Of a DNA stretch of 64,000 nt, positions 10,746 to 19,230 are shown in pieces. Positions within the stretch are counted from its first letter, which is position 1, and each line of letters opens with the position of its first letter. Origin of the DNA: Mycocentrospora acerina. Taxonomy: Eukaryota > Ascomycota > Dothideomycetes > Pleosporales. Location of the stretch: positions 558,001 to 622,000 of the forward strand of contig JAKUHH010000396.1 in assembly GCA_022701365.1 (NCBI GenBank). The letters are read 5' to 3'. Made by a program: the position numbers and the translations under genes. The notes under the pieces were generated by a model that searched no databases, had not been told where the DNA came from, and saw only the letters and a program-made list of their open reading frames with translations.

Positions 10746-11481
10746 ACGTAGATACTAGGTGCTACTTGTGGTGTACATGGCGGGTTTACGAGGATGATGA
10801 GTTTGGCTGACAATATTGCATCTACTGTTTAGCACTGGTGTACGGGCTTTGATTTTTAGTCTTTTACGAATGTATATGAATTTGCTTGTCTCCATCCTGG
10901 ATTTTGCCGAATGGAGCGATAATATACTTGTCTTCTTACAAAAGAGAGCGGCTCGTTGCCGGAGGGCTATGATTTTCCATGTATGACATCGATGGTGGTG
11001 CATGAAGGCCTACGTTCGACTTATTGGCGAGTCCGTGTGCCGTTCAGTGCGTGCGCACTATGACATAATGGCAACCGTAGTTGCTGTGCAACGCTGGAAA
11101 GAGAGTACGAGATGATTCTTGATCGTGTAGATGCGTTTGCTGACAGCTGCTCAATGTTGGTAGTTGGGACATTGCCTGTACAACGCCAGGGAGCCTGTAT
11201 GCATGAAGATCACTGCATGCCACTTGATTAGCGCGCTCTGATTGGTAGACGCGAAAATTCGCGACGCGAGCAAGGAGCAACGCGCCAAGCCAATTTACGC
11301 GTGTGGAGCGTTCCCGTTTTGTGCACCCCTCTGCGGAATAAACACGGCCGCTCTCCTCGCTGCACCCTCACTTCGACATCCCACTGACCAAGACCTCCCG
11401 CTGCACATTCTTCAATCTATCTTACACGTCTATCCATTACACTATCATCACCGCTATCCGTATACCGTATTTCAGCGCGCA
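10746..11481. other. Intergenic, promoter of the Cdt1 gene
   Basis: The ORF containing Cdt1 stays open upstream to 11242, but that part is a CA-rich leader without conserved content. GCGCGCTCTG and ACGCGAAAATTCGCGACGCG (about 11231-11270) contain CGCG and GCGAA cores. These could be MBF/E2F-type (ACGCG) sites fitting a replication gene; this is a motif reading only. Confidence 0.4.
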
Positions 11482-12579
11482 ATGTCGCCCATCCAGCTGC
11501 CAGCCGAGCTGGTCAATCTCCTCGCACTGCATTCGTCCTTTCTTACCGCGCTGTCACTGCACTACGCGCACAATGGTACTTCGACGCCTGCCGACCTGCG
11601 GGCACTTACCGAGTCCATCACACTCGTCTGGAGACAGCGAAAAGTAACCGTCGACGACATGCGTCTCCTCATCGGCATCCTCGACCACGGCCCCTCGGGC
11701 ATGAACAACCCTTACTACCTTTCCGACTATGGTCGCGGCAAAATCTGCATCGAGATTAAAGACAGCAGTCCCATGCTTGATGGGATGACACAGATGAACG
11801 AGGGCGCCCTGCAGGACATGTTCAAGGAGGGGCTGGACGCGCTGTGGTCGCAGTGGAGCGCTTCACAGAACATCAACGCACGTCCAATCGCGGCCCCAAA
11901 GCGTGGACGTGGACGACCAAAGAAACTTGACGTGAAGCAAGCGCGTCTCGAGACGTTTCTCGATGAAGCCTCGATATCCAAGTTTCTCGCCCAGCTTCCC
12001 CTCGCCGACATTACACCCTGTGCCTCACTCACTGCCATTGCTCCTCTGCAAGAGAAAGGTCGCAAGAGACTCCGCGAGTTCAAGGAGAGCGTACAACAAG
12101 GTCGCGCACAGAAAAAGACTCGTCAAACTGCCGGCAAAGAGAACGCCTTTTCAGATCAGGAGCAACCTAAAATCACAGAATTTGCAGCCATCCGCAAAAC
12201 AAATCTCCTTGACCGCATCCTCGCAAAGCAAGAAGCTGCGGCAAGCGGGCCCACACCTCTATCCGCCGCCGAACTCCAGCGAAGAGCCGCGATTCAACGT
12301 TCAGAAGAAGTCCTCGGCGTGCTTTCCCTACTATGCGCCAGCAGGCCTGGTGCACGCATCTCCTTTTCTACAACCACGCTGGTACAGTCTCTACGAGCTT
12401 CGATTCGCAGCCCCATCTCCAAGGAGGAGGCGATGAAATGTGTTGAGGTTCTGGCTAGTGAGGTGACACCAGGCTACGTGAGCATTGTAAAGATGGGGAC
12501 CATTTCTAGTGTGGTAATTAACCGTGCAATGAGACCAGTGGATATCAAGAGTCGACTTGTTGCGTTAGGTGCTGCATGA
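11482..12579 (+). CDS. DNA replication licensing factor Cdt1
   Basis: Intronless, 365 residues, starting at the ATG of MSPIQLPAEL. Residues about 5-120 fit the central Cdt1 winged-helix region (LPAELVNLLALHSSFLTALS, then RQRKVTVDDMRLLIGILDH). Residues 140-148 form an AT-hook-like KRGRGRPKK. A basic linker follows, and residues about 285-365 form the C-terminal winged helix that contacts MCM2-7. Cdt1 loads MCM2-7 onto ORC-bound origins in G1. A sequence at 228-239, QPKITEFAAIRK, closely resembles the PCNA-dependent degron found in metazoan Cdt1. No geminin partner is expected in fungi. The family call rests on the two winged-helix segments and the overall layout. Confidence 0.85.
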   Translation: MSPIQLPAELVNLLALHSSFLTALSLHYAHNGTSTPADLRALTESITLVWRQRKVTVDDMRLLIGILDHGPSGMNNPYYLSDYGRGKICIEIKDSSPMLDGMTQMNEGALQDMFKEGLDALWSQWSASQNINARPIAAPKRGRGRPKKLDVKQARLETFLDEASISKFLAQLPLADITPCASLTAIAPLQEKGRKRLREFKESVQQGRAQKKTRQTAGKENAFSDQEQPKITEFAAIRKTNLLDRILAKQEAAASGPTPLSAAELQRRAAIQRSEEVLGVLSLLCASRPGARISFSTTTLVQSLRASIRSPISKEEAMKCVEVLASEVTPGYVSIVKMGTISSVVINRAMRPVDIKSRLVALGAA

Positions 12580-13542
12580 GAAACTTCTGGTTGTTTATCA
12601 TTCTTGTATACCATCTTCTTTGAATTGATCTTACTGGTTTTAGTCTAGCATCTTAGCGTTTTCTTCTTCAGGCTTGCATTCTACATTTTAAGCGTTTAGT
12701 CCAATCCAATTCAGTTCGATTCATATCTGGTCAAATCAATCCAACATCTCACGTTCTCCAACCGTCATCCTGTGCATACTTCGTCTGACACCCTCCATGT
12801 TCCACCCAACCACCAAATGCGGGTCCAATACCCCAGACCGAGCGCATCTGTAACAACTCCGTCCTGCAAAGTTACAATGCTTGTTAGAAGAAATTATTAG
12901 CCTTGAGACACAGTTAGCGTGAGAAATGGCACATCTGTTACAGAGTCGTGCCTTCTATTCACCTCACAGACTGCAAGTAGCACGGACAGCAGTCAGCCAA
13001 AAGAAAAAGACAAACATGTTCGCACAAGAACAAACATCGAATAAGTTTATTGAAGCAATTCCGCAATTTTGTGAAACAAAGAACGCATCAATCCCAGTGC
13101 AGAGCAATCATTCTGTGGAAGAGGCAAATACAGCCCTGCGTCTAGATCTTGAGATCTAAAACATTGACACCTTCACATCAGCTTCCCGCTGCACCGTTGC
13201 GAAAACACTGACAGCGGGACGATGCATTAGCAAGGCATAAAACCGAGTCCTTTCGTGGGCAGGCATAATAACGTTTTCGAAGCGGGGTTGAGAGAGAGTG
13301 AGAGAGTACAAAAAGAAGTGAATAAGACCTGAAGGAACAGAGAAGACAGTTCAATCAGTTGTTAATCCCCCCCATATATCCTTTCTTCTTTACAGATTTA
13401 CTTTCGGCCTCCTTGAAGGAGAAGCTGTGCTTGGTCGCTATATTGCTTGATAATCTTTACTCTTCACTTTGTCATACAACCATCTATCCGTTCTTTATAT
13501 CATTTCCTTCTTCCATCCAGTTCTCAATCAGAAGCCTTCAAG
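12580..13542. other. Intergenic region before the LysM gene
   Basis: About 960 bp with no supported gene. A 77-codon ORF at 12926-13159 has no recognisable feature. GA-rich repeats (GAGAGAGTGAGAGAGT near 13290) and CT-rich leader sequence precede the LysM gene. Confidence 0.4.
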
Positions 13543-14403
13543 ATGAAGACATCCAACGTTACCCTCCTCCTCGCAGCACTCCTCTTCCAAACCGCCGCTT
13601 CGTCCCCGACACCAATGAACCTAAACCAGCGCTCCTTTCCCCTTATTTCAAGACAGAAGAGTATGTCTCCTCTCTCTTCACCATATAAAAAAATCCACAC
13701 TACTACGTCAATAGATCCCCAAGCTAACTCCCCTCCCACAGGTCCATCAAACTCCACCACCCCCAGTGCGGCCGGCGGCCAAACCACCACTATCAAGCCC
13801 GGCGACACGCTAGCCTCCATCGCAGCAGCCACAAACCGCGGCATCTGCGACATCGCCGTCGCAAACAACATCAAAGACCCGAATGTAATCGAGGCCGGGG
13901 CCACACTTGTAATCCCCCCGGCAGCGGCAAAGAAGGACGATACTAGTTGTCTCAAAGGCGCTGCTGCCGCTGCCGCTGCTCCTTCATCGTCAGGAAAGCC
14001 AAAACCTCCCGCTGGAGGAGCGACACCTCCTGCTGGCGAGCCGACGCCTGCTGCTGGTAAGCCAACACCTCCTGCTGGCGGAGCGACACCTCCTGCTAGT
14101 AAGCCAACACCTCCTGCTGGTGGGCCGACTCCCCCCGCGGGCGGACCTGCACCAGGAGCAGAGAAACCCAAGCCTACACCTGCTGCTGGTGGACCGACGC
14201 CTCCTGCTGGCGGGCCAACGCCTCCCGCAGGTGAACCTGCAGCGGCGGCAGAGAAGCCCAAGCCTACCCCTCCCACTGAGGCGGCTCCAGGTGCTGCGGG
14301 AGAAAAGCCAACCCCTGCTACTCCTGTAGCGACTCCAGCGACTCCAGCAAAGGAAGGAGGGAAGCCTAATGCGGCATCTGAGGCTGAGGGTGGGAAGGAG
14401 TGA
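13543..14403 (+). CDS. Secreted LysM-domain protein with Pro/Ala/Gly-rich tail
   Basis: The protein starts MKTSNVTLLLAALLFQTAAS, a clear signal peptide. A GTATGT...CCACAG intron at 13661-13741 (81 nt) splits a Ser codon; splicing gives 259 residues. One LysM follows (TIKPGDTLASIAAATNRGIC to ATLVIPP), about 45 residues with the usual GDTL start and N-x-I-x-D/P-N centre, and a Cys pair in and after it. From about residue 115 the protein is a tract built from PPAGG/PTPPAGE/EKPKPTP units. LysM domains bind chitin or related glycans, and secreted single-LysM proteins are candidate effectors or wall proteins. The intron is in frame and stop-free, so an unspliced form would also be translatable. Confidence 0.85.
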   Translation: MKTSNVTLLLAALLFQTAASSPTPMNLNQRSFPLISRQKSMSPLSSPYKKIHTTTSIDPQANSPPTGPSNSTTPSAAGGQTTTIKPGDTLASIAAATNRGICDIAVANNIKDPNVIEAGATLVIPPAAAKKDDTSCLKGAAAAAAAPSSSGKPKPPAGGATPPAGEPTPAAGKPTPPAGGATPPASKPTPPAGGPTPPAGGPAPGAEKPKPTPAAGGPTPPAGGPTPPAGEPAAAAEKPKPTPPTEAAPGAAGEKPTPATPVATPATPAKEGGKPNAASEAEGGKE

Positions 14404-15455
14404 GCAATAAGAAGGGCGAAGTCACGCGCGCTGGCGCAGACTGAATAAAGCTTGATGATGCCAATGAAAAACTGAGATGGATCCTAATGGTAGAAATGAA
14501 TGGGTGGTGGTCGAACTTGACAAACAAATATCCCTGCGTCTTCTACACTACTGTTCGTCCGAATATGTTTTTGACTTTTAATTCTTTGCGTTTTATACAT
14601 CTGCAGTTGAAACAAACCTCCTTGCTCCTTTCTCGCTTCTAACAATCACGCTACTATGTATAAGGCTGTAAGTCGTTTCTAGGATAGACGAATGAGGATG
14701 GCTTCTGCACTGAGTTGTTGTTCGCTTCAGTGATGAAAATGTTAAGTTGTATTGTGGAACTCAATATAAACTGTGATTGGAATATCCACTTTAAAGAATG
14801 CGTTGGTATCCAGTGGCTACAGTCTTTCGTTAGCTGCATAAAGAGGAGTATATATGTTTGCTAAGGAGGAATGTAAGAAATATACATCACTGAAGTAGGC
14901 AAGAGAGGTTTGTTATTAACTAAATAACTCACTTCATTCATGCGACAGTTGAACCTACTTGTTTTTGGTCCTACTTTTTAGTCCACGCGTTGTCAGATTG
15001 TTAGTTTTCTTCGACGACAGATTGCTGAATTTGTAATAAATTTGGCCCAGCAGATCTGAGTGACATTTGTTACCAATGACTAAGAGAAGGGTTGCGTCGG
15101 GTTTCACATCTTCCTTTATCGTACGTAGGGAGTGATGTAAACCGCTTGAGGGGGCAGAGAAGTCATGCCTAAAAATACGAGCTGCTGTTGTTTGGTCTAC
15201 TACAAACTGCGAATTAAGTAAGACTGATGCCGATCAAGCGCTCTATAGAGATGCTCATATAGCACAACTAAAAACGGACGTCTAACGATTGGACTGGCCA
15301 GCGATGATGCACGATGAGATTCGTGTACAAGCGAAACCGCTAGGTTTTGATTGGACGGCCCGATCTCGGCGTCCGGTTAGGATACCGTTGGTATTCCTCA
15401 CAAATCCCCAGAAATCAAGACCTGGAGAAGTTACAACGAATCTCTACACCTAGAG
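14404..15455. other. Intergenic, nothing recognised
   Basis: About 1 kb between same-direction genes. No domain-bearing ORF, RNA gene or repeat was recognised; the right part presumably carries the deformylase promoter. Confidence 0.4.
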
Positions 15456-16532
15456 ATGTTTCTACGACCAGCACACATCTGCAGACGATCAATCCAGACT
15501 TCAAGTCGCACTGTATCGGCCCGACAGCAATTCAAAGCATCATCTGGAGCTTTCCGAAACCGGCAAAGCACACTTCCCAAATTTTCAACACCACAGTCAT
15601 CGATCTTCGTGCGCTCCATCTCCACCTCCAAGCCACACTTTCAACAACTCGGATCAACGGAAGGGCTCTCAACACCCGCTAAAATGTCCGGCAACGACCA
15701 CTACCTTACTTTGTCCTGCCCTGACAAGGCAGGCATCGTGTACGCCGTCACGGGCCTCCTCGCAAAGCAGGACCTCACGGTCCTGGACTTGCAGCAGTTC
15801 TCAGACCCAGCATCGAAGAACTTTTTCATGCGAGTCCACTTTGGCCACTCTTCCGAGCTCTCAGCACTCCAGGACTCGTTGGCTCAGCTCGCAAAGGAAA
15901 TGAACATGACATACGACATCCGCCGTGTAGACGCAAAGCCAAAGGTGCTGATTATGGTTTCCAAGATTGGCCACTGCCTGAATGATTTGCTATTCCGCGT
16001 AAAGTCTGGCCAGTTGAAGATTGAGATCCCGGTCATCGTGTCCAACCACCCCGAATTCGCCGACCTGGCCAAGTCGTACGGAATTGAATTCCACCATCTG
16101 CCTGTCACAAAAGACACCAAGACCCAGCAGGAAACCCAAATTCTGGATCTTATTAAGCAGCACAACATCGATCTCGTTGTCCTCGCGCGCTACATGCAGG
16201 TTCTGTCTCCGCGTCTCTGCACCGAGATGTCTGGCAAGATCATCAACATTCACCACTCTTTCCTGCCGTCTTTCAAGGGCGCAAAGCCATACCACCAGGC
16301 ATATGAACGTGGTGTGAAGATCATCGGCGCAACGGCGCATTTCGTGACTGCAGATTTGGACGAGGGCCCTATTATTGAACAGCGCATCGCACGTGTTGAC
16401 CACGCGCTTAGCCCGAAGGAGTTGGTGGAGGAAGGAAGCAACGTGGAGAGCCAGGTGCTCGCTGCGGCAGTCAAGTGGTGGAGCGAGAAGAGGGTGTTTT
16501 TGAACGGCGCGAAGACTGTCGTTTTCAACTAG
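15456..16532 (+). CDS. Formyltetrahydrofolate deformylase (PurU-like), mitochondrial
   Basis: Hydrolyses 10-formyl-THF to THF and formate. Intronless, 358 residues. The first 75 residues are Arg/Ser/Gln-rich with few acids, as in a mitochondrial presequence, and end near a second ATG (MSGNDHYLTLSCPDKAG). Residues about 80-160 form the ACT domain; residues about 165-358 form the formyltransferase-fold catalytic part. Visible active-site elements are NIHHSFLPSFKGAKPYHQA (the H-x-S-x-LP-x-F-x-G block) and the Asp in TADLDEGPIIEQ. Length and domain order match PurU; the ACT domain separates it from GAR transformylase PurN. Confidence 0.93.
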   Translation: MFLRPAHICRRSIQTSSRTVSARQQFKASSGAFRNRQSTLPKFSTPQSSIFVRSISTSKPHFQQLGSTEGLSTPAKMSGNDHYLTLSCPDKAGIVYAVTGLLAKQDLTVLDLQQFSDPASKNFFMRVHFGHSSELSALQDSLAQLAKEMNMTYDIRRVDAKPKVLIMVSKIGHCLNDLLFRVKSGQLKIEIPVIVSNHPEFADLAKSYGIEFHHLPVTKDTKTQQETQILDLIKQHNIDLVVLARYMQVLSPRLCTEMSGKIINIHHSFLPSFKGAKPYHQAYERGVKIIGATAHFVTADLDEGPIIEQRIARVDHALSPKELVEEGSNVESQVLAAAVKWWSEKRVFLNGAKTVVFN

Positions 16533-16654
16533 AAAAGTGTTAAAAATAGACTTGAATCTGAGTGCATTGGTACCCAAAATAAATTTTTGAGGAATTCTGA
16601 CCCAAGTATAGTTCCAGTATGTACGAATGAGCTCTTTTCTTTTCTTTTACCGCA

Positions 16655-16763
16655 CAGCCCACTGCAGCATACGCACACTTCTACTGCAAAAAAAAATCGC
16701 AAAAGGGGACAACTGCTTTGAAAAATACAAGCTGTGAGCATGAGGAATTGCTTGTGATGAATC
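16655..16763 (+). repeat. Left copy of a diverged direct repeat flanking the repeat-protein locus
   Basis: This segment aligns by eye with 17792-17895. Shared blocks include CTTCTACTG and TGCTTTGAA-x-AATACA-x-GCTGT. The two copies bracket the ~100-bp tandem array and the repeat protein gene in the same orientation. Confidence 0.6.
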
Positions 16764-16941
16764 TACACATATGTGTAGTACAATGTGCTATTGCGTTTGA
16801 TTCCTTTAATCGCTCACAGCATAGGAAAAAGAATGCGAGGCGATGAAGTGCAACAATAGAAATAAGCCCGTTCTAATTGATGTGAGCAAATCCCTAGCAA
16901 GGAGGATCATGAGGGAGGCACAGGCGGATCTTGAGGGAGGT

Positions 16942-17240
16942 GCGAATCTGCTTGGTCAACACCTCGAATTCTCCTTCCAGGTACTGCCTTGTCACTGACT
17001 ATCCAGTATTGTTATTCAACATCCCATCTATTTAACTAAGCGAGAATCTGCTCGTTCAAAACCTAACCTTCTCCTTCACTATACACTTTTTTTCACTCAA
17101 TACTCTGCATTGCTGTTTGATACCTGTCTGATCAGTCAAGCGTAAGTCTGCTTGCTTGATACCTCGCCTTTTCTTTCCGCCCACTGCCTTGTCGCTCGAT
17201 AGTCTACACTGCTGTTCAATCCCCTGCCTCGTCACATGAC
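16942..17240 (+). repeat. Diverged ~100-bp tandem repeat, three copies
   Basis: Copies begin at 16942, 17040 and 17140 with GCGA/GCGAGA/GCGTAAG followed by TCTGCT(T/C)G and a TCAA-x-ACCT block. Each then carries CACTGCCTTGTC-type and CTGTT(C/T)AAT-type segments in the same order. The array lies immediately upstream of the repeat protein gene, so it may be its leader or promoter. Confidence 0.65.
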
Positions 17241-17291
17241 ATTCCACACTGCTGTTAGACCCATTGCTGAGTCTAATAGCATAACATCAAA

Positions 17292-17729
17292 ATGGGTAGC
17301 GCAAAAACCAGAAGACACCGGCGAGAGAGACGAGCTGAAAAAGCTGCAGCAAAGGCTGCGGCGACACCTGTTGAAAGTCAAGCAATACAAGAACAGAAGA
17401 AGAACAAGAAGAAAAGGAAGAGAAAGCAACGGCCGCCCCAGTTTGGGACATATCGAGAAGAAGCGGTCAGAGCACGACACCGTGCACGAGAGTTGGCGGA
17501 AGCATCATGCGATACCCCGCCAGGATTCACTGAAAACTTTGGCGAGGACATCGAAAAGTACGTTGATGGTCAGTCGTATGAGAACGTCGACGAGTATGCC
17601 GATGGTCAGTCATACGAGAACATCGACGAGTACGTCAATGGCCAGTTGTACAAGGACGTCGATGAAGACGTCGATGGACAGCCACAAGAGGGCGTTGGCC
17701 AGTACGTTGATGAGCAAGCCGACAGATAG
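17292..17729 (+). CDS. Basic protein with 12-residue C-terminal repeats, probably truncated
   Basis: 145 residues. The N-terminal half is very basic (RRHRRERRAEKAAAKAAA, then KKNKKKRKRKQR), like a nuclear or nucleolar signal or RNA-binding tail. From about residue 88 it has degenerate 12-residue repeats of the form EYVDGQSYENVD, encoded by 36-bp DNA repeats. The repeats continue past the stop in the same frame (SYENVDQDIDR, stop, SFED). Both stops are TAG where other copies have CAG, so the original protein was probably longer. No homologous family was recognised. All three plus-strand frames are fairly open across the repeats; this one has the only plausible N-terminus. Confidence 0.5.
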   Translation: MGSAKTRRHRRERRAEKAAAKAAATPVESQAIQEQKKNKKKRKRKQRPPQFGTYREEAVRARHRARELAEASCDTPPGFTENFGEDIEKYVDGQSYENVDEYADGQSYENIDEYVNGQLYKDVDEDVDGQPQEGVGQYVDEQADR

Positions 17730-17776
17730 TCATACGAGAATGTTGACCAGGATATTGATAGATAGTCGTTTGAGGA
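17557..17776 (+). repeat. 36-bp coding minisatellite
   Basis: About six degenerate copies of a 36-bp unit centred on GATGGTCAGTC(A/G)TA(T/C)GAGAAC. They lie mostly inside the repeat protein gene and run about 45 bp beyond its stop codon. Confidence 0.75.
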
Positions 17777-17791
17777 CAGTGTGAATTAGTA

Positions 17792-17895
17792 CAGGCTGTA
17801 GCAGTATGCACGCACTTCTACTGAGATGAGTTTGTAAGAAAGAAAGTGCTTTGAAGAATACATGCTGTAAATGCAAGGGATTGTGTGAGGGAGAA
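17792..17895 (+). repeat. Right copy of the flanking direct repeat
   Basis: Partner of 16655-16763, same orientation and diverged. The two copies define a roughly 1.2-kb locus as a unit of duplication or insertion. Confidence 0.6.
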
Positions 17896-18353
17896 TAACT
17901 AGGAGGAACTTTTTGTGTTATGACGAGTAGAGGACTCGAAAACTACATAGGCGGTGGTTACTCATGTGCTCATACGCGTGACTGTTTACTCGTGTTGGCT
18001 GATAGATTGTCAACAAGAATCTATGTGCACGTATATTATAATGTACTTTTATGTTCAGCTACTTAAATGAATAGATGGAAATGAAGCGTCGCAATTTAAC
18101 ATACATTGGAGCAGCGAACAGAGCGAATAAGTAAACAAAATTTGTAGCTTGACAGGGTTGCGGGGTTTATTCGCTAGTTAAAGGTGGCAAACTACAAGGC
18201 GGGGAGGGCTGACAGCAAAGCAACAACGCTATCTTTGATGATACATGTCCTTATCATTAGGTTGCAGCTTTTTACAAAAGACCACTTCAGCTCTCGTTTC
18301 TTTCTTACTGGATATTTTGCCATATTCTAGGAACCTATTGTCAACCACTCACC

Positions 18354-18677
18354 ATGTCCTCTCCTGAATACACAGGTCCCTCTGTTCAAGAGATGATCGC
18401 GAATCGCAGCCCCGCAGAGAACATTGTCAAGTTCCACGACCATCCGTGTAGCTCCGCGATTCTGGATGATCACGAATTCGCTGTCTAGCGCCGATTCGTC
18501 GAAAACTAAAGCAACAAGGTTAATATTCTCAAGCAAGTAGGTATCGAGAGTGGAATTAATGGAGAATACAACGGAGGATTAGCCGGATACGTTGTTGTAA
18601 AACACGGAGATGAAGACATCTTGAGTGGTGGTGAAATCAAGATGCTAAGAGAGTGGTTCGCCGAACGTAAGCCGTAG
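18354..18677 (+). pseudogene. Decayed small gene with two in-frame nonsense codons
   Basis: One frame runs 108 codons from ATG (MSSPEYTGPSVQEMIANRSP) to TAG at 18675 and is interrupted only by TAG at 18486 and TAA at 18507. The text on both sides reads as normal protein (KFHDHPCSSAILDDHEFAV before, GINGEYNGGLAGYVVVKHGD after), and the downstream part keeps frame. Both internal stops are one C-to-T change from a Gln codon. An intron removing the stops is not excluded, but no good donor/acceptor pair was found. Product family unknown. Confidence 0.5.
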
Positions 18678-18838
18678 GACGGCGGACATGCGCATTTCAA
18701 ATTGTGGGCACTGGTAGCAAGGCTGATATCATCAGATTTCAAAATTATGCAACGAAACGACAAAGATCAGTGCAAACCAAATTTGTTTCTCAAAATATTA
18801 ACCATGTAGATGTCCAGTACTTCATCAAGACAACAAAA

Positions 18839-18911
18839 GCCCGGCTGGCACAATCGGTAGCGCGTGAGACTCTTAATCTCAAGGTTGTGGGTTCGAGCCC
18901 CACGTCGGGCT
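18839..18911 (+). tRNA. tRNA-Lys (anticodon CTT), intronless
   Basis: 73 nt. The acceptor stem GCCCGGC pairs with GTCGGGC (one G-U pair). The D-arm lies in TGGCACAATCGGTAGCGC. The anticodon stem TGAGA/TCTCA encloses loop CTCTTAA with anticodon CTT, and the T-arm is GTGGGTTCGAGCCCCAC. Discriminator base is T. Internal A and B boxes are consensus. Confidence 0.97.
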
Positions 18912-19230
18912 TCTCTTTTGCTTTTGTTCTTGTGTGGTTAATGTTGGGGGTGGTTGTGGTGGAGGGAGTCGAAATTTTTGTCATGGTGTGGGCTAGGGAT
19001 CTCCGCCCCACTTTTTATGCCGCGTCTTTGCCAATCACTTGAAACATTTCGGAAATACTCGTCTTGAATGAATAATGCAATGTGCAATTTGATTCTTAAA
19101 AAATGGTGATCTTTCCCTGGAAGAGTTCTGTGTATTTCATTTTTTCACGTGAAGCTGCAAGCTCTTTGCTGTTGCAAAAGATTTGCATTTATCAAGCCCA
19201 ATTCTACCTTCAACTTAGTGTCTACTCCTC
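18912..19230. other. Short intergenic region
   Basis: This is the 3' flank of the tRNA gene (T-rich run TTCTCTTTTGCTTTTG right after it, a likely Pol III stop) and of the convergent secreted-protein gene. Nothing else was seen. Confidence 0.4.

Noticed and set aside
12926..13159. 77-codon plus ORF before the LysM gene
   Set aside because: No supporting feature; composition like surrounding intergenic DNA.
13524..14276. 250-codon minus-strand ORF opposite the LysM gene
   Set aside because: It is the antisense reading of the PTPPAGG-encoding repeats (GGVGPPAGG pattern). The plus strand has signal peptide, LysM and intron; the minus strand has none.
17236..17784. 182-codon plus ORF overlapping the repeat protein
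   Set aside because: Open only because the 36-bp repeats lack stops in all frames. It yields a Ser/Thr/Met/Arg-rich pattern (TRTSTSTSM) with no plausible N-terminus.
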